Shown here piece by piece: positions 10,076 through 18,498 of a stretch of 64,000 nt of DNA. Below the pieces are notes generated by a model. It was not told the DNA's origin and did no database searches. It saw only the letters and a program-made list of their open reading frames with translations. The first letter of the stretch is position 1, and each line of letters opens with the position of its first letter. The position numbers were made by a program, and so were the translations under genes. Source of the stretch: UTCFX2 sp963827155 (GTDB lineage Bacteria; Chloroflexota; Anaerolineae; Anaerolineales; UBA4823); the NCBI GenBank assembly GCA_963827155.1, contig CAWGZV010000003.1, positions 186,001 through 250,000 on the forward strand, read 5' to 3'.

Positions 10076-10945
10076 TTATTCGGGATCATGATCGGCAGGC
10101 CGAAGACTAAGCTCGCCAGAAATGAGAGAGGTCTCTTTACCTGCTTTATCTCGCAACCTCAAACGACCGTCATCTGCCAAACCGATCAAGAACACCGGGG
10201 AGACCGTCGATTCAGCACCTCGAGGTTGCTGACTTAAGCCCACCCATTCACCTTTGAAAGCCAACCGATCGTTCCAGGTTTGAATAAACGCCGGCTCATG
10301 GATCCTTCCTCGCCAACCAACCATGGATTCAAGCACACCGTGAAGCAAATCAAAGCGGTCAATTGGATGCCCAAGCTCATATTCTATGCAGGTAGCCGGG
10401 TAAATCACAGTCTCTGCCGGCGGCACTGATGGAGATGCAATATTAATGCCGATCCCGATGATGGTTGTCAGTAGCTGGGCAGCCATAAGCTGATCTGCAT
10501 GCCAATGAGCTTCTACCAGGATGCCTGACGTTTTCCGCCGGTTGAGCAAGATGTCATTTGGCCATTTGATCTGGGCATGGAGCGAGTATTTTTTCTGAAG
10601 CGTCTCGCATACCGCTACCGCTCCTAGAGCGGTCAGGCGCATCATCATCCAAGCCGGCTCACGAGGTTCCTCCCGCAAGCGAAATTGAGCAGATTCCGGA
10701 ATATCTGTGCTTTTCATGTCAAGAACCAGACTAAAAGCCAGGGCAGCTTTGGACGGGGTGAACCACTGACGTCCCAGGCGGCCTTTTCCGGCAGTTTGCT
10801 CATCTGCAAAGACCAGGGATAAATCCGGAGCGCCTTGATCGACCCAACGAGCGGCTTCATCATTCGTAGAGTCGATCTGGAGAAAGGACCGGATCGGGCC
10901 GATCTTCAGGTCTTTAAGCAGGGGAGAAAGGGCGAGTTCATCCAT
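10076..10945 (-). CDS. birA: Biotin-[acetyl-CoA-carboxylase] ligase
   Basis: Attaches biotin to the carrier domain of biotin-dependent carboxylases through biotinyl-AMP, 289 aa. Visible motifs: the substrate-recognition segment STNDEAARW, the ATP/biotin loop GKGRLGRQW (the family GRGRxGR), and KWPNDILLNRRKTSGILVE. It lacks the N-terminal winged helix of E. coli BirA, so it is a group I ligase and should not repress transcription itself. The C-terminal SH3-like cap is present (about 225-280). Confidence 0.9.
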   Translation of the reverse strand: MDELALSPLLKDLKIGPIRSFLQIDSTNDEAARWVDQGAPDLSLVFADEQTAGKGRLGRQWFTPSKAALAFSLVLDMKSTDIPESAQFRLREEPREPAWMMMRLTALGAVAVCETLQKKYSLHAQIKWPNDILLNRRKTSGILVEAHWHADQLMAAQLLTTIIGIGINIASPSVPPAETVIYPATCIEYELGHPIDRFDLLHGVLESMVGWRGRIHEPAFIQTWNDRLAFKGEWVGLSQQPRGAESTVSPVFLIGLADDGRLRLRDKAGKETSLISGELSLRPADHDPE

Positions 10946-10985
10946 CGCAAACCTAGATTTAATGAAATATCACCCGTAATAAACC

Positions 10986-11885
10986 TCAATGGCTGGCGCT
11001 TTTTTGAGCGCAGAAAGAGGAAATTCGTGATTGTGAAAGCTCTACGAATTGAGGATCCACTTCATATCCGACGAATTTTCGATCGGACTTAAGGGCGGCC
11101 AGGGCGGTTGAACCGCTGCCCATAAAAGGATCCATGACAATGTCGCCGGTAAAGCTGTAGAGCTGAATCAAGCGGAAGGGCAGCTCGATCGGAAATGGGG
11201 CTGGATGTCCGACCTTACGCGCCGACTCTGGGCTCATCGTCCAAACAGATTTGGTCCACTCCATGAACTGCTCCCTGGTGATGGTGTTCTGTCTGGCTCC
11301 CGTGCGAGCACGCGCAAACGACCCTTTGGAAAAGATGAGGATATATTCATGGGTGTCGCGGAGAACCGGGTTGGCCGCAGACTTCCAGCTTCCCCATGCC
11401 ATCGATACGCCTGCGCCGGCGCCTTTCGACCAGATCACCTCGCCCCGCATTAAGAATCCGATCTCTATCAGCATCCGTGAGATATAGTCTGATAACGGGA
11501 TATAGGGCTTGCGTCCCAGGTTTGCAACATTAATACAAGCTCGACCGCCATCTACCAGCACCCGGTAAGTTTCACTGAATACCGCCTTCAGCAAGAGCAG
11601 ATAATCATTCAAGGACAGGTTTTGATCGTAATCCTTCGTGACGTTGTAAGGAGGTGAGGTAATCATAAGCTGGATCGAGCTCGATGGGATTTCGTGCATA
11701 TCCGCAGAGCTGGCAGGGATGATCGTGTTTTCGAGCGATGCGGGGAATGGATTATCGGGTGAAGGGGCAAATCCATCCTCGCCGGGCAGGTCAGAATACA
11801 ACCTGGAACTGTAATATTGTGATGAATCGTGGCTCAGGCGGGTTGGGGTGCCAAAACTGCTGGTTTTCGAGCGTTTATTTCTCAC
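10986..11885 (-). CDS. DNA methyltransferase, beta-class, orphan
   Basis: A 299-aa amino-methyltransferase. Motif IV TSPPYN (about residue 78) comes before the SAM-binding motif I DPFMGSGSTALAAL (about 250), so the order is that of the beta class with a central target-recognition region. SPPY is most often found in N4-cytosine enzymes, but some N6-adenine enzymes have it too, so the modified base is undecided. No endonuclease gene is beside it, which suggests an orphan enzyme for epigenetic marking. It lies 40 nt upstream of birA on the same strand. Confidence 0.85.
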   Translation of the reverse strand: MRNKRSKTSSFGTPTRLSHDSSQYYSSRLYSDLPGEDGFAPSPDNPFPASLENTIIPASSADMHEIPSSSIQLMITSPPYNVTKDYDQNLSLNDYLLLLKAVFSETYRVLVDGGRACINVANLGRKPYIPLSDYISRMLIEIGFLMRGEVIWSKGAGAGVSMAWGSWKSAANPVLRDTHEYILIFSKGSFARARTGARQNTITREQFMEWTKSVWTMSPESARKVGHPAPFPIELPFRLIQLYSFTGDIVMDPFMGSGSTALAALKSDRKFVGYEVDPQFVELSQSRISSFCAQKSASH

Positions 11886-11989
11886 AAATCACCGGTTTGA
11901 TGCTGATAAAGTTAATGATGAAAACCTTCTGAGAGATTATAACCGGATTGATAAAGGAGAGTTGAGAAGTTAGTGATCTACAGGTCTGG

Positions 11990-12170
11990 ACGGATAAGGC
12001 ATCCATATGATATACTTGCGTCCGCTCCCGCCCCTGGCGGGAGAAATTGTGCAAATCTCAATGCCCAGGCACATGGGCGCATATCACACACGCTTCCCGA
12101 CCAGATCGGGCGTGCCGGTCCCCGGTGCCGGTCTGGGATGAAGGAAGCGGAGGTCAAACACAAAGGAGAA
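11990..12170 (+). promoter_or_regulatory. rpsB promoter and structured leader
   Basis: A likely promoter is TGGACG, an 18-nt gap, then TATACT (to about 12018). The transcribed leader holds a CTCCCGCC/GGCGGGAG hairpin at about 12028-12048 and a second GC-rich fold (CCAGATCGGG..CCGGTCTGG) at about 12098-12136, ending in an AAAGGAG site. S2 autoregulates through leader RNA in many bacteria; a link here is inference. Confidence 0.5.
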
Positions 12171-12174
12171 TAGT

Positions 12175-13221
12175 ATGACGATCATTTCCATGAAGGCGCT
12201 TCTGGAAAGCGGCGTGCACTTTGGGCACCGGACACATAAATGGCACCCCGCGATGAAGCCGTATATTTTCACCGAACGCAACAGCATCCACATTATCGAT
12301 CTCCAAAAAACTGTCAAGTCGCTAACGCAGGCGTACAACATCGTGCGTGACACTGCCTCAGAAGGCGGGACTGTGCTTTTTGTTGGCACCAAGCGTCAGG
12401 CGCAAGAAACGATCCAGGAAGAAGCGATCCGAGCTGGGATGCCATATGTCACAGTTCGCTGGCTGGGCGGCATGCTGACCAACTGGCGGACGATCCGAGC
12501 CCGGATTAATGAATTAGATCGTCTGGAGCGGATGCGTGAGCGCGGCGATTTCGGTCGAATTACAAAGAAAGAAGCGCTGATTTTATCGCGCATTATCGAA
12601 CGGCTTGAGCTGTTGCTAGGTGGGATTCGACACATGACCGAACTCCCCGAGCTCCTTTTTGTGGTCGATGTGCGCCGTGAAGTCACCGCGATCCATGAGG
12701 CAAATTTGCTGAATATCCCTGTGATCGCGCTGGTGGACACAAACTGCGACCCGAGCAACATCGATTACGTGATCCCCTCAAATGATGATGCGATCCGTGC
12801 GATTAAGCTGCTGGTATCGAAGATGGCAGACGCCGTAATTGAGGGTAAGGCGCTGCGGAAGGATTTGCCCGAAGAAGAACAGGCACCGAGCCAGGTGGTG
12901 ATGGCTGGGGCTGAAGAGCCCGAGCTTTCAGATGAAGATCTGCTTGGGGCGGCTACCCTTGCAAAGATCTCTGCTCGTCTCCCACTTCCGGGTTTGGATG
13001 AGGAGATCGAACTGGCGGCGGATGAATTTGTCGATCTAGAAGCGACCGATGAAATCCTTGAAGTTGAAGTATTTGAATCAGAAGAACCCGAAGCTGTGCT
13101 TGAGGTAGATGAAATTGAATCAGGCGCAGATGAAGAAGCCGGTAAGGTCGATGAAGCTGAAAGCAAGGCAGAAGACGAAGTCAAAGCTCTGGATAAAGAA
13201 GACGAAGAAGAGGCAAAGTAA
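12175..13221 (+). CDS. rpsB: 30S ribosomal protein S2 with a long acidic tail
   Basis: Small-subunit ribosomal protein that joins the 30S body late in assembly. Residues 1-230 are standard S2 (LLESGVHFGHRTHKWHPAMKPYIF, FVGTKRQAQETI, VDTNCDPSNIDYVIPSNDDAIRAI). After that comes an unusual tail of about 115 residues, rich in Glu and Asp, with few hydrophobics; typical S2 is about 230-260 aa. It has AAAGGAG before the ATG and is followed after 2 nt by tsf, the classical S2-EF-Ts operon. See findings for the tail. Confidence 0.96.
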   Translation: MTIISMKALLESGVHFGHRTHKWHPAMKPYIFTERNSIHIIDLQKTVKSLTQAYNIVRDTASEGGTVLFVGTKRQAQETIQEEAIRAGMPYVTVRWLGGMLTNWRTIRARINELDRLERMRERGDFGRITKKEALILSRIIERLELLLGGIRHMTELPELLFVVDVRREVTAIHEANLLNIPVIALVDTNCDPSNIDYVIPSNDDAIRAIKLLVSKMADAVIEGKALRKDLPEEEQAPSQVVMAGAEEPELSDEDLLGAATLAKISARLPLPGLDEEIELAADEFVDLEATDEILEVEVFESEEPEAVLEVDEIESGADEEAGKVDEAESKAEDEVKALDKEDEEEAK

Positions 13222-13223
13222 AG

Positions 13224-13829
13224 ATGGCGATCACGACTGCACAGATTAAAGAGCTGAGGGAGGCGACAGGCGCCGGAGTTCTTGATTGTCGAAAAGCGCT
13301 CGAACAAGCAGACGGGGATTTTGATAAAGCGGTCGATTTCCTGCGTGAAAAAGGTCTGGCAACTGCCGCCAAACGGGCTGATCGAGAAGCCTCAGAAGGC
13401 GTAGTTGAGCTGTATTCCCACGGCAATGGGCGGGTAGGCGTGATGGTGGAAGTGAACTGCGAAACGGATTTTGTGGCTCGCTCCGAGGCATTCCGCACAT
13501 TCGCACACGAGATAGCCCTCCAAATTGCCGCCGCTGCTCCCCGATATGTCAAGGTAGAACACATTCCAGAGCAGGAATTTGAACACGAGCGTGAGATCGC
13601 TCGCAACCGGGCGCGTGAAGAGGGCAAACCCGAGGCTATCTTGGACAAGATCGTGGCGGGACGGATCGAGAAATTCATCGACGAAGTCGCCCTGCTTCGC
13701 CAGGCTTATATTCGCGATGAATCTATCACGATCGAGCAGCTGCTGATGCAGAATGTAGCCGCGATTGGAGAAAATGTCGTCATCCGGCGGTTCCAACGCT
13801 GGGAATTGGGCGAGAGTATCGATCAATAA
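13224..13829 (+). CDS. tsf: Elongation factor Ts
   Basis: Nucleotide exchange factor for EF-Tu. At 201 aa it is the short form, as in Thermus and mitochondria-like lineages, lacking most of the second core subdomain of the E. coli protein. The N-terminal UBA domain has the TGAGVLDCRKALEQADGDFDKA signature region, and the core carries the TDFVAR motif (CETDFVARSEAF) that contacts EF-Tu. It is coupled to rpsB (2-nt gap) and followed by a strong terminator. Confidence 0.95.
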   Translation: MAITTAQIKELREATGAGVLDCRKALEQADGDFDKAVDFLREKGLATAAKRADREASEGVVELYSHGNGRVGVMVEVNCETDFVARSEAFRTFAHEIALQIAAAAPRYVKVEHIPEQEFEHEREIARNRAREEGKPEAILDKIVAGRIEKFIDEVALLRQAYIRDESITIEQLLMQNVAAIGENVVIRRFQRWELGESIDQ

Positions 13830-13833
13830 TCTG

Positions 13834-13868
13834 GAAAAAAGCCAACCGAACGGTTGGCTTTTTTTTGA
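13834..13868 (+). terminator. Rho-independent terminator after tsf
   Basis: AAAGCCAACCG and CGGTTGGCTTT form a perfect stem with a 2-nt centre, followed by a run of T. It ends the rpsB-tsf unit just before pyrH. Confidence 0.85.
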
Positions 13869-13883
13869 CAGGAGGCAAAAGCG

Positions 13884-14603
13884 ATGGGTAGTGAGTTGAA
13901 ATATCGCAGGATCTTGCTCAAGCTGAGCGGTGAGGCGCTTTCGGATGAAGGAGGGATTGGGATCGATCCGGATCGCGCCGAGGACATTGCTTACCGGGTT
14001 AAGGAAGTCCATGATTTTGGGGTAGATGTGGCGATAGTGATAGGCGGCGGCAATCTATGGCGCGGTCGGAGCGGGCTTGACCGCGGGATGGACCGAGCAA
14101 CCGCGGATTATATGGGTATGCTGGCGACAGTCATGAATGCCCTGGCATTGATGGATGCGATGGAGCGGATTGGGCTGTACACCCGGGTTCAGTCTGCAGT
14201 TGAGATGCATGCGGTGGCAGAACCCTATATTCGGCGGCGGGCGATCCGACACCTGGAAAAAGGGCGGGTGGTCATCCTGGGAGGCGGAACCGGCAACCCT
14301 TATTTCTCCACCGATACGGCGGCAGCGCTGAGAGCGATGGAGATTGGCGCCGATGTTCTGATCAAGGAGACCAAGGTCGATGGGGTGTATGACTCTGACC
14401 CGATGACCAATCCGAACGCGGTCCGATTTGAACGGCTTACTTATATCGATTTTTTGAACCGACGATTGACGGTGATGGACAGCACCGCGATCTCGCTGTG
14501 CATGGACAACAACCTCCCAATTCTGGTGCTCAACCTTTGGGATCCCGATGTCTTGCGGCAAGCGCTTTTTGGTGAGCAGGTGGGAACTCTGGTTAGCAAC
14601 TGA
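13884..14603 (+). CDS. pyrH: UMP kinase
   Basis: Phosphorylates UMP to UDP in pyrimidine synthesis, 239 aa, amino-acid kinase fold. Visible motifs: KLSGEAL near the N-terminus, the glycine-rich VIGGGNLWRG (about residue 54), RATADYMGMLATVMNALA, and GGTGNPYFSTDTAAALRA (about 135). GACAGGAGG precedes the ATG. It lies in the conserved tsf-pyrH-frr order and is the first gene after the tsf terminator, so it probably starts its own transcript with frr, uppS and cdsA. Confidence 0.95.
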   Translation: MGSELKYRRILLKLSGEALSDEGGIGIDPDRAEDIAYRVKEVHDFGVDVAIVIGGGNLWRGRSGLDRGMDRATADYMGMLATVMNALALMDAMERIGLYTRVQSAVEMHAVAEPYIRRRAIRHLEKGRVVILGGGTGNPYFSTDTAAALRAMEIGADVLIKETKVDGVYDSDPMTNPNAVRFERLTYIDFLNRRLTVMDSTAISLCMDNNLPILVLNLWDPDVLRQALFGEQVGTLVSN

Positions 14604-14685
14604 TTTAACCCCTTTTCTCTCTTCGCATTTTCGAGTATCCTATTAAGGGAAACAGGTCGATTTTCGTCACCTATTGGAGGCATCG

Positions 14686-15243
14686 ATGCTGAAAGAAGTT
14701 TATAAAGAGACTGAAGATCGCATGAAGGGCGCCATCCAATCGCTTGAAGAGGATTTATCTGGGATCAGGACTGGGCGAGCCCACCCTGCGCTGGTAGAAA
14801 AGCTTGCGGTGGACTATTATGGGACCGCAACGCCTCTGATGCAGCTCGCTTCAATCAGCATCCCAGAGCCGCGGTCGATTTTGATTCGCCCCTTCGACCC
14901 AAGCACCTTGAAGACCGTAGAGCGGGCGATTCTGGCTTCAGACCTTGGGCTTACCCCCAATAACGATGGAAAACAGATTCGCCTGAACCTGCCGCCGCTG
15001 ACGGAGGAGAGGCGGCGCGACCTGGTGAAGCTGGTGCACAACCGGGTTGAAGAAGCGCGGGTTGCAATCCGGAACGTGCGGCGTGATATGATCAAGGACC
15101 TGCGTGACTTTGAGCAGGAAAAGATGATCTCTGAGGATGATTTGAAACGCGGTGAGGAAGAAGTTCAAAAAATCACCGATAATTATATCCATGAGACGAA
15201 CGCGGTGGGTGAGAAGAAAGAGAAGGAGATCATGGAGGTCTGA
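14686..15243 (+). CDS. frr: Ribosome recycling factor
   Basis: Together with EF-G it splits post-termination ribosomes. It is 185 aa with the L-shaped three-helix domain; the family hallmark GIRTGRAHPALVEKL (about residue 27) and RRDMIKDLRDFEQEKMISEDD are present. I chose the ATG at 14686, 5 nt after GGAGG, over an upstream TTG. The next gene, uppS, is read in the same frame immediately after the frr stop. Confidence 0.95.
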   Translation: MLKEVYKETEDRMKGAIQSLEEDLSGIRTGRAHPALVEKLAVDYYGTATPLMQLASISIPEPRSILIRPFDPSTLKTVERAILASDLGLTPNNDGKQIRLNLPPLTEERRRDLVKLVHNRVEEARVAIRNVRRDMIKDLRDFEQEKMISEDDLKRGEEEVQKITDNYIHETNAVGEKKEKEIMEV

Positions 15244-15288
15244 GAGACCTCCCTGGAACAAGAATGGCGCTTCAAAAGGAGTTCTGAA

Positions 15289-16005
15289 ATCCCTCAAGTC
15301 ATCCCAACCCACATCGCAATCATTATGGATGGGAATGGTCGGTGGGCACTGGCGCGCGGCTTGCCGCGGCTTGCCGGGCATCGTGCCGGCACTGAAAACC
15401 TGCGCCGGGTGATCGAATCTTGTATTGAGTTCGGAATTCGCTACCTGACGATCTATGCGTTTTCAACCGAAAACTGGGGCAGGCCAAGGGAAGAAGTGCA
15501 AGGGTTAATGAAGATCTTTGAGGATGTGATCGATCGCGAACTGCAAGAACTTCACGATCAGGGGGTCCAAATTCGACACATCGGGCGGTTGGACCGACTT
15601 ACCCCAGTCTTCCGCCAGAAAGTGATCAACGCGATCGAATTTACCCGTCATAATGACCGATTGATATTAAATGTAGCCTTTAATTACGGGGGACGGGACG
15701 AAATCGTCAACGCAATCCAGGGGATGATTCGGGACGGGGTGCCGGCAGAGGATGTGGATAACGATCTGGTAAACAAGTATTTATTCACGGCGGGTGTACC
15801 GGACCCAGACCTGATTATCCGCACTTCAGGCGAGCTGCGCGGCAGCAATTTTCTTATCTGGCAGGGGGCATACTCGGAGTGGTATTTCCCACCGGTCTAT
15901 TGGCCGGACTTCGATAAAGAGCAGCTGCGGTTGGCATTGGAAGAATTCGGTCACCGCGAAAGAAGATATGGTAAAGTCTCAGCCGCAAAAAAACGCAAGC
16001 TCTGA
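15289..16005 (+). CDS. uppS: Isoprenyl (undecaprenyl) diphosphate synthase, apparent AUC start
   Basis: Cis-prenyltransferase that makes the C55 lipid carrier for cell-wall synthesis, about 238 aa. The first conserved strand and catalytic Asp are in HIAIIMDGNGRWA, and the substrate region is in TIYAFSTENW and DLIIRTSGELRGSNFLIWQGAYSE. The first ATG (15325) lies inside that core strand and would delete it. Upstream, in frame, there is no ATG, GTG or TTG before the frr stop. An ATC at 15289 lies 7 nt after AAAAGGAG and would give MPQVIPTHIAIIMDG, a good family N-terminus. So I start it at ATC; an ATG-to-ATC base error or a CTG at 15253 are alternatives. It overlaps cdsA by 38 nt. Confidence 0.88.
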   Translation: MPQVIPTHIAIIMDGNGRWALARGLPRLAGHRAGTENLRRVIESCIEFGIRYLTIYAFSTENWGRPREEVQGLMKIFEDVIDRELQELHDQGVQIRHIGRLDRLTPVFRQKVINAIEFTRHNDRLILNVAFNYGGRDEIVNAIQGMIRDGVPAEDVDNDLVNKYLFTAGVPDPDLIIRTSGELRGSNFLIWQGAYSEWYFPPVYWPDFDKEQLRLALEEFGHRERRYGKVSAAKKRKL

Positions 16006-16825
16006 TACCCTGGCGAATCGGACCCTTGTAACCCTGATCCTGCTGCCGATCGGTTTAGCGGCGGTCTATTTTGGCGGCTGGATCTACGGTGCGCTGATTG
16101 CTCTAATCCTGGCGCTTGCCGCGGATGAGTATGTTGGGTTATTCAAAGTAAGCGACTTCCTAGCTTCCGGATGGATAGTGATCGGCTCAACGCTGCTGAT
16201 TGCTGCCGGTCGACTGGTTTATGGGGTTGAGATTTCAGCGGGGATTCTCTCGATCTGCCTGCTGGCTGGGATGACCTACCATCTGATCGCCTTCGAGCGC
16301 GGACGCGATCAAGCCGGGAGCGATTTCGCTGCGACGGTAACTGCTATCATCTATATTGGGTGGCTTGGCGCATATATGATATCGCTGCGAACCCTCCCAG
16401 ATGGGATGTGGTGGGTCTTGACCGCGCTACCAGCAGTCTGGTTGGCGGATTCGGGGGCTTATTTTGTGGGCGTGCGTTTTGGCCGGCATAAAATGACCCC
16501 GCGGCTCAGCCCGAAAAAATCTTGGGAAGGATACCTGGCGGGGATCCCGTTTGCGATTATTGGGACGGCAGCGCTGGTGCTGCTTTATCAAAGGTTGGGA
16601 GCTGGTCCAGCGGTTACGCCGCTCCGCGGGGCGATTTTGGGAGCGGTGATAGGGACATTCAGCATCCTGGGAGACCTGGGCGAAAGTATGATTAAGCGCC
16701 AGGTTGGCGTCAAGGATTCCAGCCACTTGCTGCCTGGTCACGGAGGCGTCTTTGACCGGATCGACTCATGGCTTTGGGCTGGAGTGATAGGATACTATAT
16801 CATCCGCCTGTTCTTCCTGGACTGA
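15968..16825 (+). CDS. cdsA: Phosphatidate cytidylyltransferase
   Basis: Integral membrane enzyme that makes CDP-diacylglycerol from phosphatidate and CTP, feeding phospholipid synthesis, 285 aa. About eight hydrophobic segments. The C-terminal family signature is intact: SPKKSWEGYLAG, then GDLGESMIKRQVGVKDSS and LPGHGGVFDRIDSWLW. Overlap with uppS and gene order are those of the common uppS-cdsA pair. Confidence 0.94.
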   Translation: MVKSQPQKNASSDTLANRTLVTLILLPIGLAAVYFGGWIYGALIALILALAADEYVGLFKVSDFLASGWIVIGSTLLIAAGRLVYGVEISAGILSICLLAGMTYHLIAFERGRDQAGSDFAATVTAIIYIGWLGAYMISLRTLPDGMWWVLTALPAVWLADSGAYFVGVRFGRHKMTPRLSPKKSWEGYLAGIPFAIIGTAALVLLYQRLGAGPAVTPLRGAILGAVIGTFSILGDLGESMIKRQVGVKDSSHLLPGHGGVFDRIDSWLWAGVIGYYIIRLFFLD

Positions 16826-16872
16826 GAATTCTAAGAATCTAATAAGAGCAAAACGGTCTGATATCGTTTGGA

Positions 16873-16901
16873 TTGACAAGCAAGTTTTTTGATGGTATTA
16901 T
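16873..16901 (+). promoter_or_regulatory. metK promoter
   Basis: TTGACA (16873-16878), a 17-nt spacer and TATTAT (16896-16901) give a near-consensus sigma-70 promoter, about 25 nt ahead of the SAM-I aptamer. Confidence 0.8.
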
Positions 16902-16927
16902 CCGGCGCAACAATAGAATAAGCCCCT

Positions 16928-17115
<188 letters not shown>

Positions 17116-17127
17116 GCTGAATCCTTG

Positions 17128-17171
17128 GATATTGCCCTTTCTGTACCAGAAGGGGCAATATATTTTATAAG
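17128..17171 (+). terminator. Riboswitch expression-platform hairpin
   Basis: GGATATTGCCCTTTCTG pairs with CAGAAGGGGCAATAT around a short loop and is followed by ATTTTAT. It lies between the SAM-I aptamer and metK and is the likely SAM-dependent terminator. Confidence 0.7.
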
Positions 17172-17189
17172 GAGGATCAATACAATTCC

Positions 17190-18428
17190 ATGAGTACATC
17201 TTTCATGAATTCACCCAGCCTGCTGTTTACGTCCGAATCGGTCACCGAAGGCCATCCGGATAAGCTCTGCGATCAGATCAGCGACGCTGTGCTGGACGCC
17301 TGCCTCGAGCAGGATCCTACCTCGCGAGTTGCCTGCGAGGTGGCGGCAAAGACCGGTTTTGTACTGCTGATCGGCGAGATCACGACTCGGGCGCAAGTAA
17401 ACTTCGATGAGGTGGCACGCAAAGTGATCCTGGAGATTGGCTACGATGCCAGCGATAAGGGTCTGGATGGGAACACCTGTGGGGTGCTGACTGCGCTGAC
17501 CAAACAGTCTGGCGATATCGCACTTGGTGTTAATAAGGCGCTGGAAGCAAAAAAAGGAGAGATGAGCGATGCAGAGGTAGAAGCGATTGGTGCGGGCGAC
17601 CAGGGAATGATGTTCGGTTACGCCTGTGATGAGACCGAGACGCTTATGCCGATGCCGATCTATCTGGCGCACAGGATGGCGCGCCGGTTGAGTGAAGTGC
17701 GCAAGAACGGCAAGCTGCCCTGGCTTCGACCGGATGGCAAGACGCAGGTCACTGTGGAGTACAGCTATGGACGGCCGAAGCGGATCGATACAGTCCTGGT
17801 CAGCACGCAGCACACTCCGGAAATATCACAGGAGGAGATAAGGGCGGCGGTGATCAAGCATGTGATCATGCCGGTCTTGCCAGTGGAGATGATAGACGAT
17901 CAGCTAAAGATCTACGTGAACCCGACCGGGCGGTTCGTGATAGGCGGGCCTCAAGGAGATGCTGGTGTGACCGGGCGTAAGATCATCGTCGATTCATATG
18001 GGGGGATGGGTCGGCACGGCGGTGGAGCATTCAGCGGCAAGGACCCGACCAAAGTGGACCGCTCCGCAGCCTATGCAGCGAGGTTTGCAGCGAAGAATGT
18101 GGTCGCGGCTGGTCTGGCGCAGCGCTGCGAAATCCAGGTCGCTTATGCGATCGGAGTGGCGCACCCCTTGAGCGTGAATGTGGAGACATTTGGCACAGGC
18201 TTGCTCCCAGATGATGAGATCGCCCAGCTGATCTCAGCGAACTTCGACCTGCGCCCAGGCGCGATCATCCGCGATTTAGGCTTGCGCAAGCCCATTTACC
18301 GCCAGGTTGCGGCATACGGACATTTTGGGCGGGACGACCTCGACCTGCCCTGGGAGCGCACCACGAAAGCCGAGCAGCTTCGTGAGGCGGCTGGCATCGC
18401 CTTAGAAACTTCAGCTGCTGTCGATTAA
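17190..18428 (+). CDS. metK: S-adenosylmethionine synthetase
   Basis: Makes SAM from methionine and ATP, 412 aa. Conserved motifs: FTSESVTEGHPDKLCDQISDA, GAGDQGMMFGYACDE (about residue 133), and GGGAFSGKDPTKVDRSAAY (about 270). A TAAGGAGG site is 13 nt before the ATG. It is controlled by the SAM-I riboswitch upstream and followed by a strong terminator. Confidence 0.97.
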   Translation: MSTSFMNSPSLLFTSESVTEGHPDKLCDQISDAVLDACLEQDPTSRVACEVAAKTGFVLLIGEITTRAQVNFDEVARKVILEIGYDASDKGLDGNTCGVLTALTKQSGDIALGVNKALEAKKGEMSDAEVEAIGAGDQGMMFGYACDETETLMPMPIYLAHRMARRLSEVRKNGKLPWLRPDGKTQVTVEYSYGRPKRIDTVLVSTQHTPEISQEEIRAAVIKHVIMPVLPVEMIDDQLKIYVNPTGRFVIGGPQGDAGVTGRKIIVDSYGGMGRHGGGAFSGKDPTKVDRSAAYAARFAAKNVVAAGLAQRCEIQVAYAIGVAHPLSVNVETFGTGLLPDDEIAQLISANFDLRPGAIIRDLGLRKPIYRQVAAYGHFGRDDLDLPWERTTKAEQLREAAGIALETSAAVD

Positions 18429-18457
18429 TATCTATTTCCATCAAATGATTGTGAGAG

Positions 18458-18498
18458 CGGGGCTGACATCTATTACAGATCAGCCCCGTTTTGTTTTT
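18458..18498 (+). terminator. Terminator after metK
   Basis: CGGGGCTGA and TCAGCCCCG form a 9-bp GC-rich stem followed by TTTTGTTTTT. It separates metK from the convergent cobalt/nickel transporter genes. Confidence 0.85.

Noticed and set aside
12765..13307. A Ser-rich frame opposite the end of rpsB
   Set aside because: It arises from the complement of the acidic Glu/Asp codons of the S2 tail.
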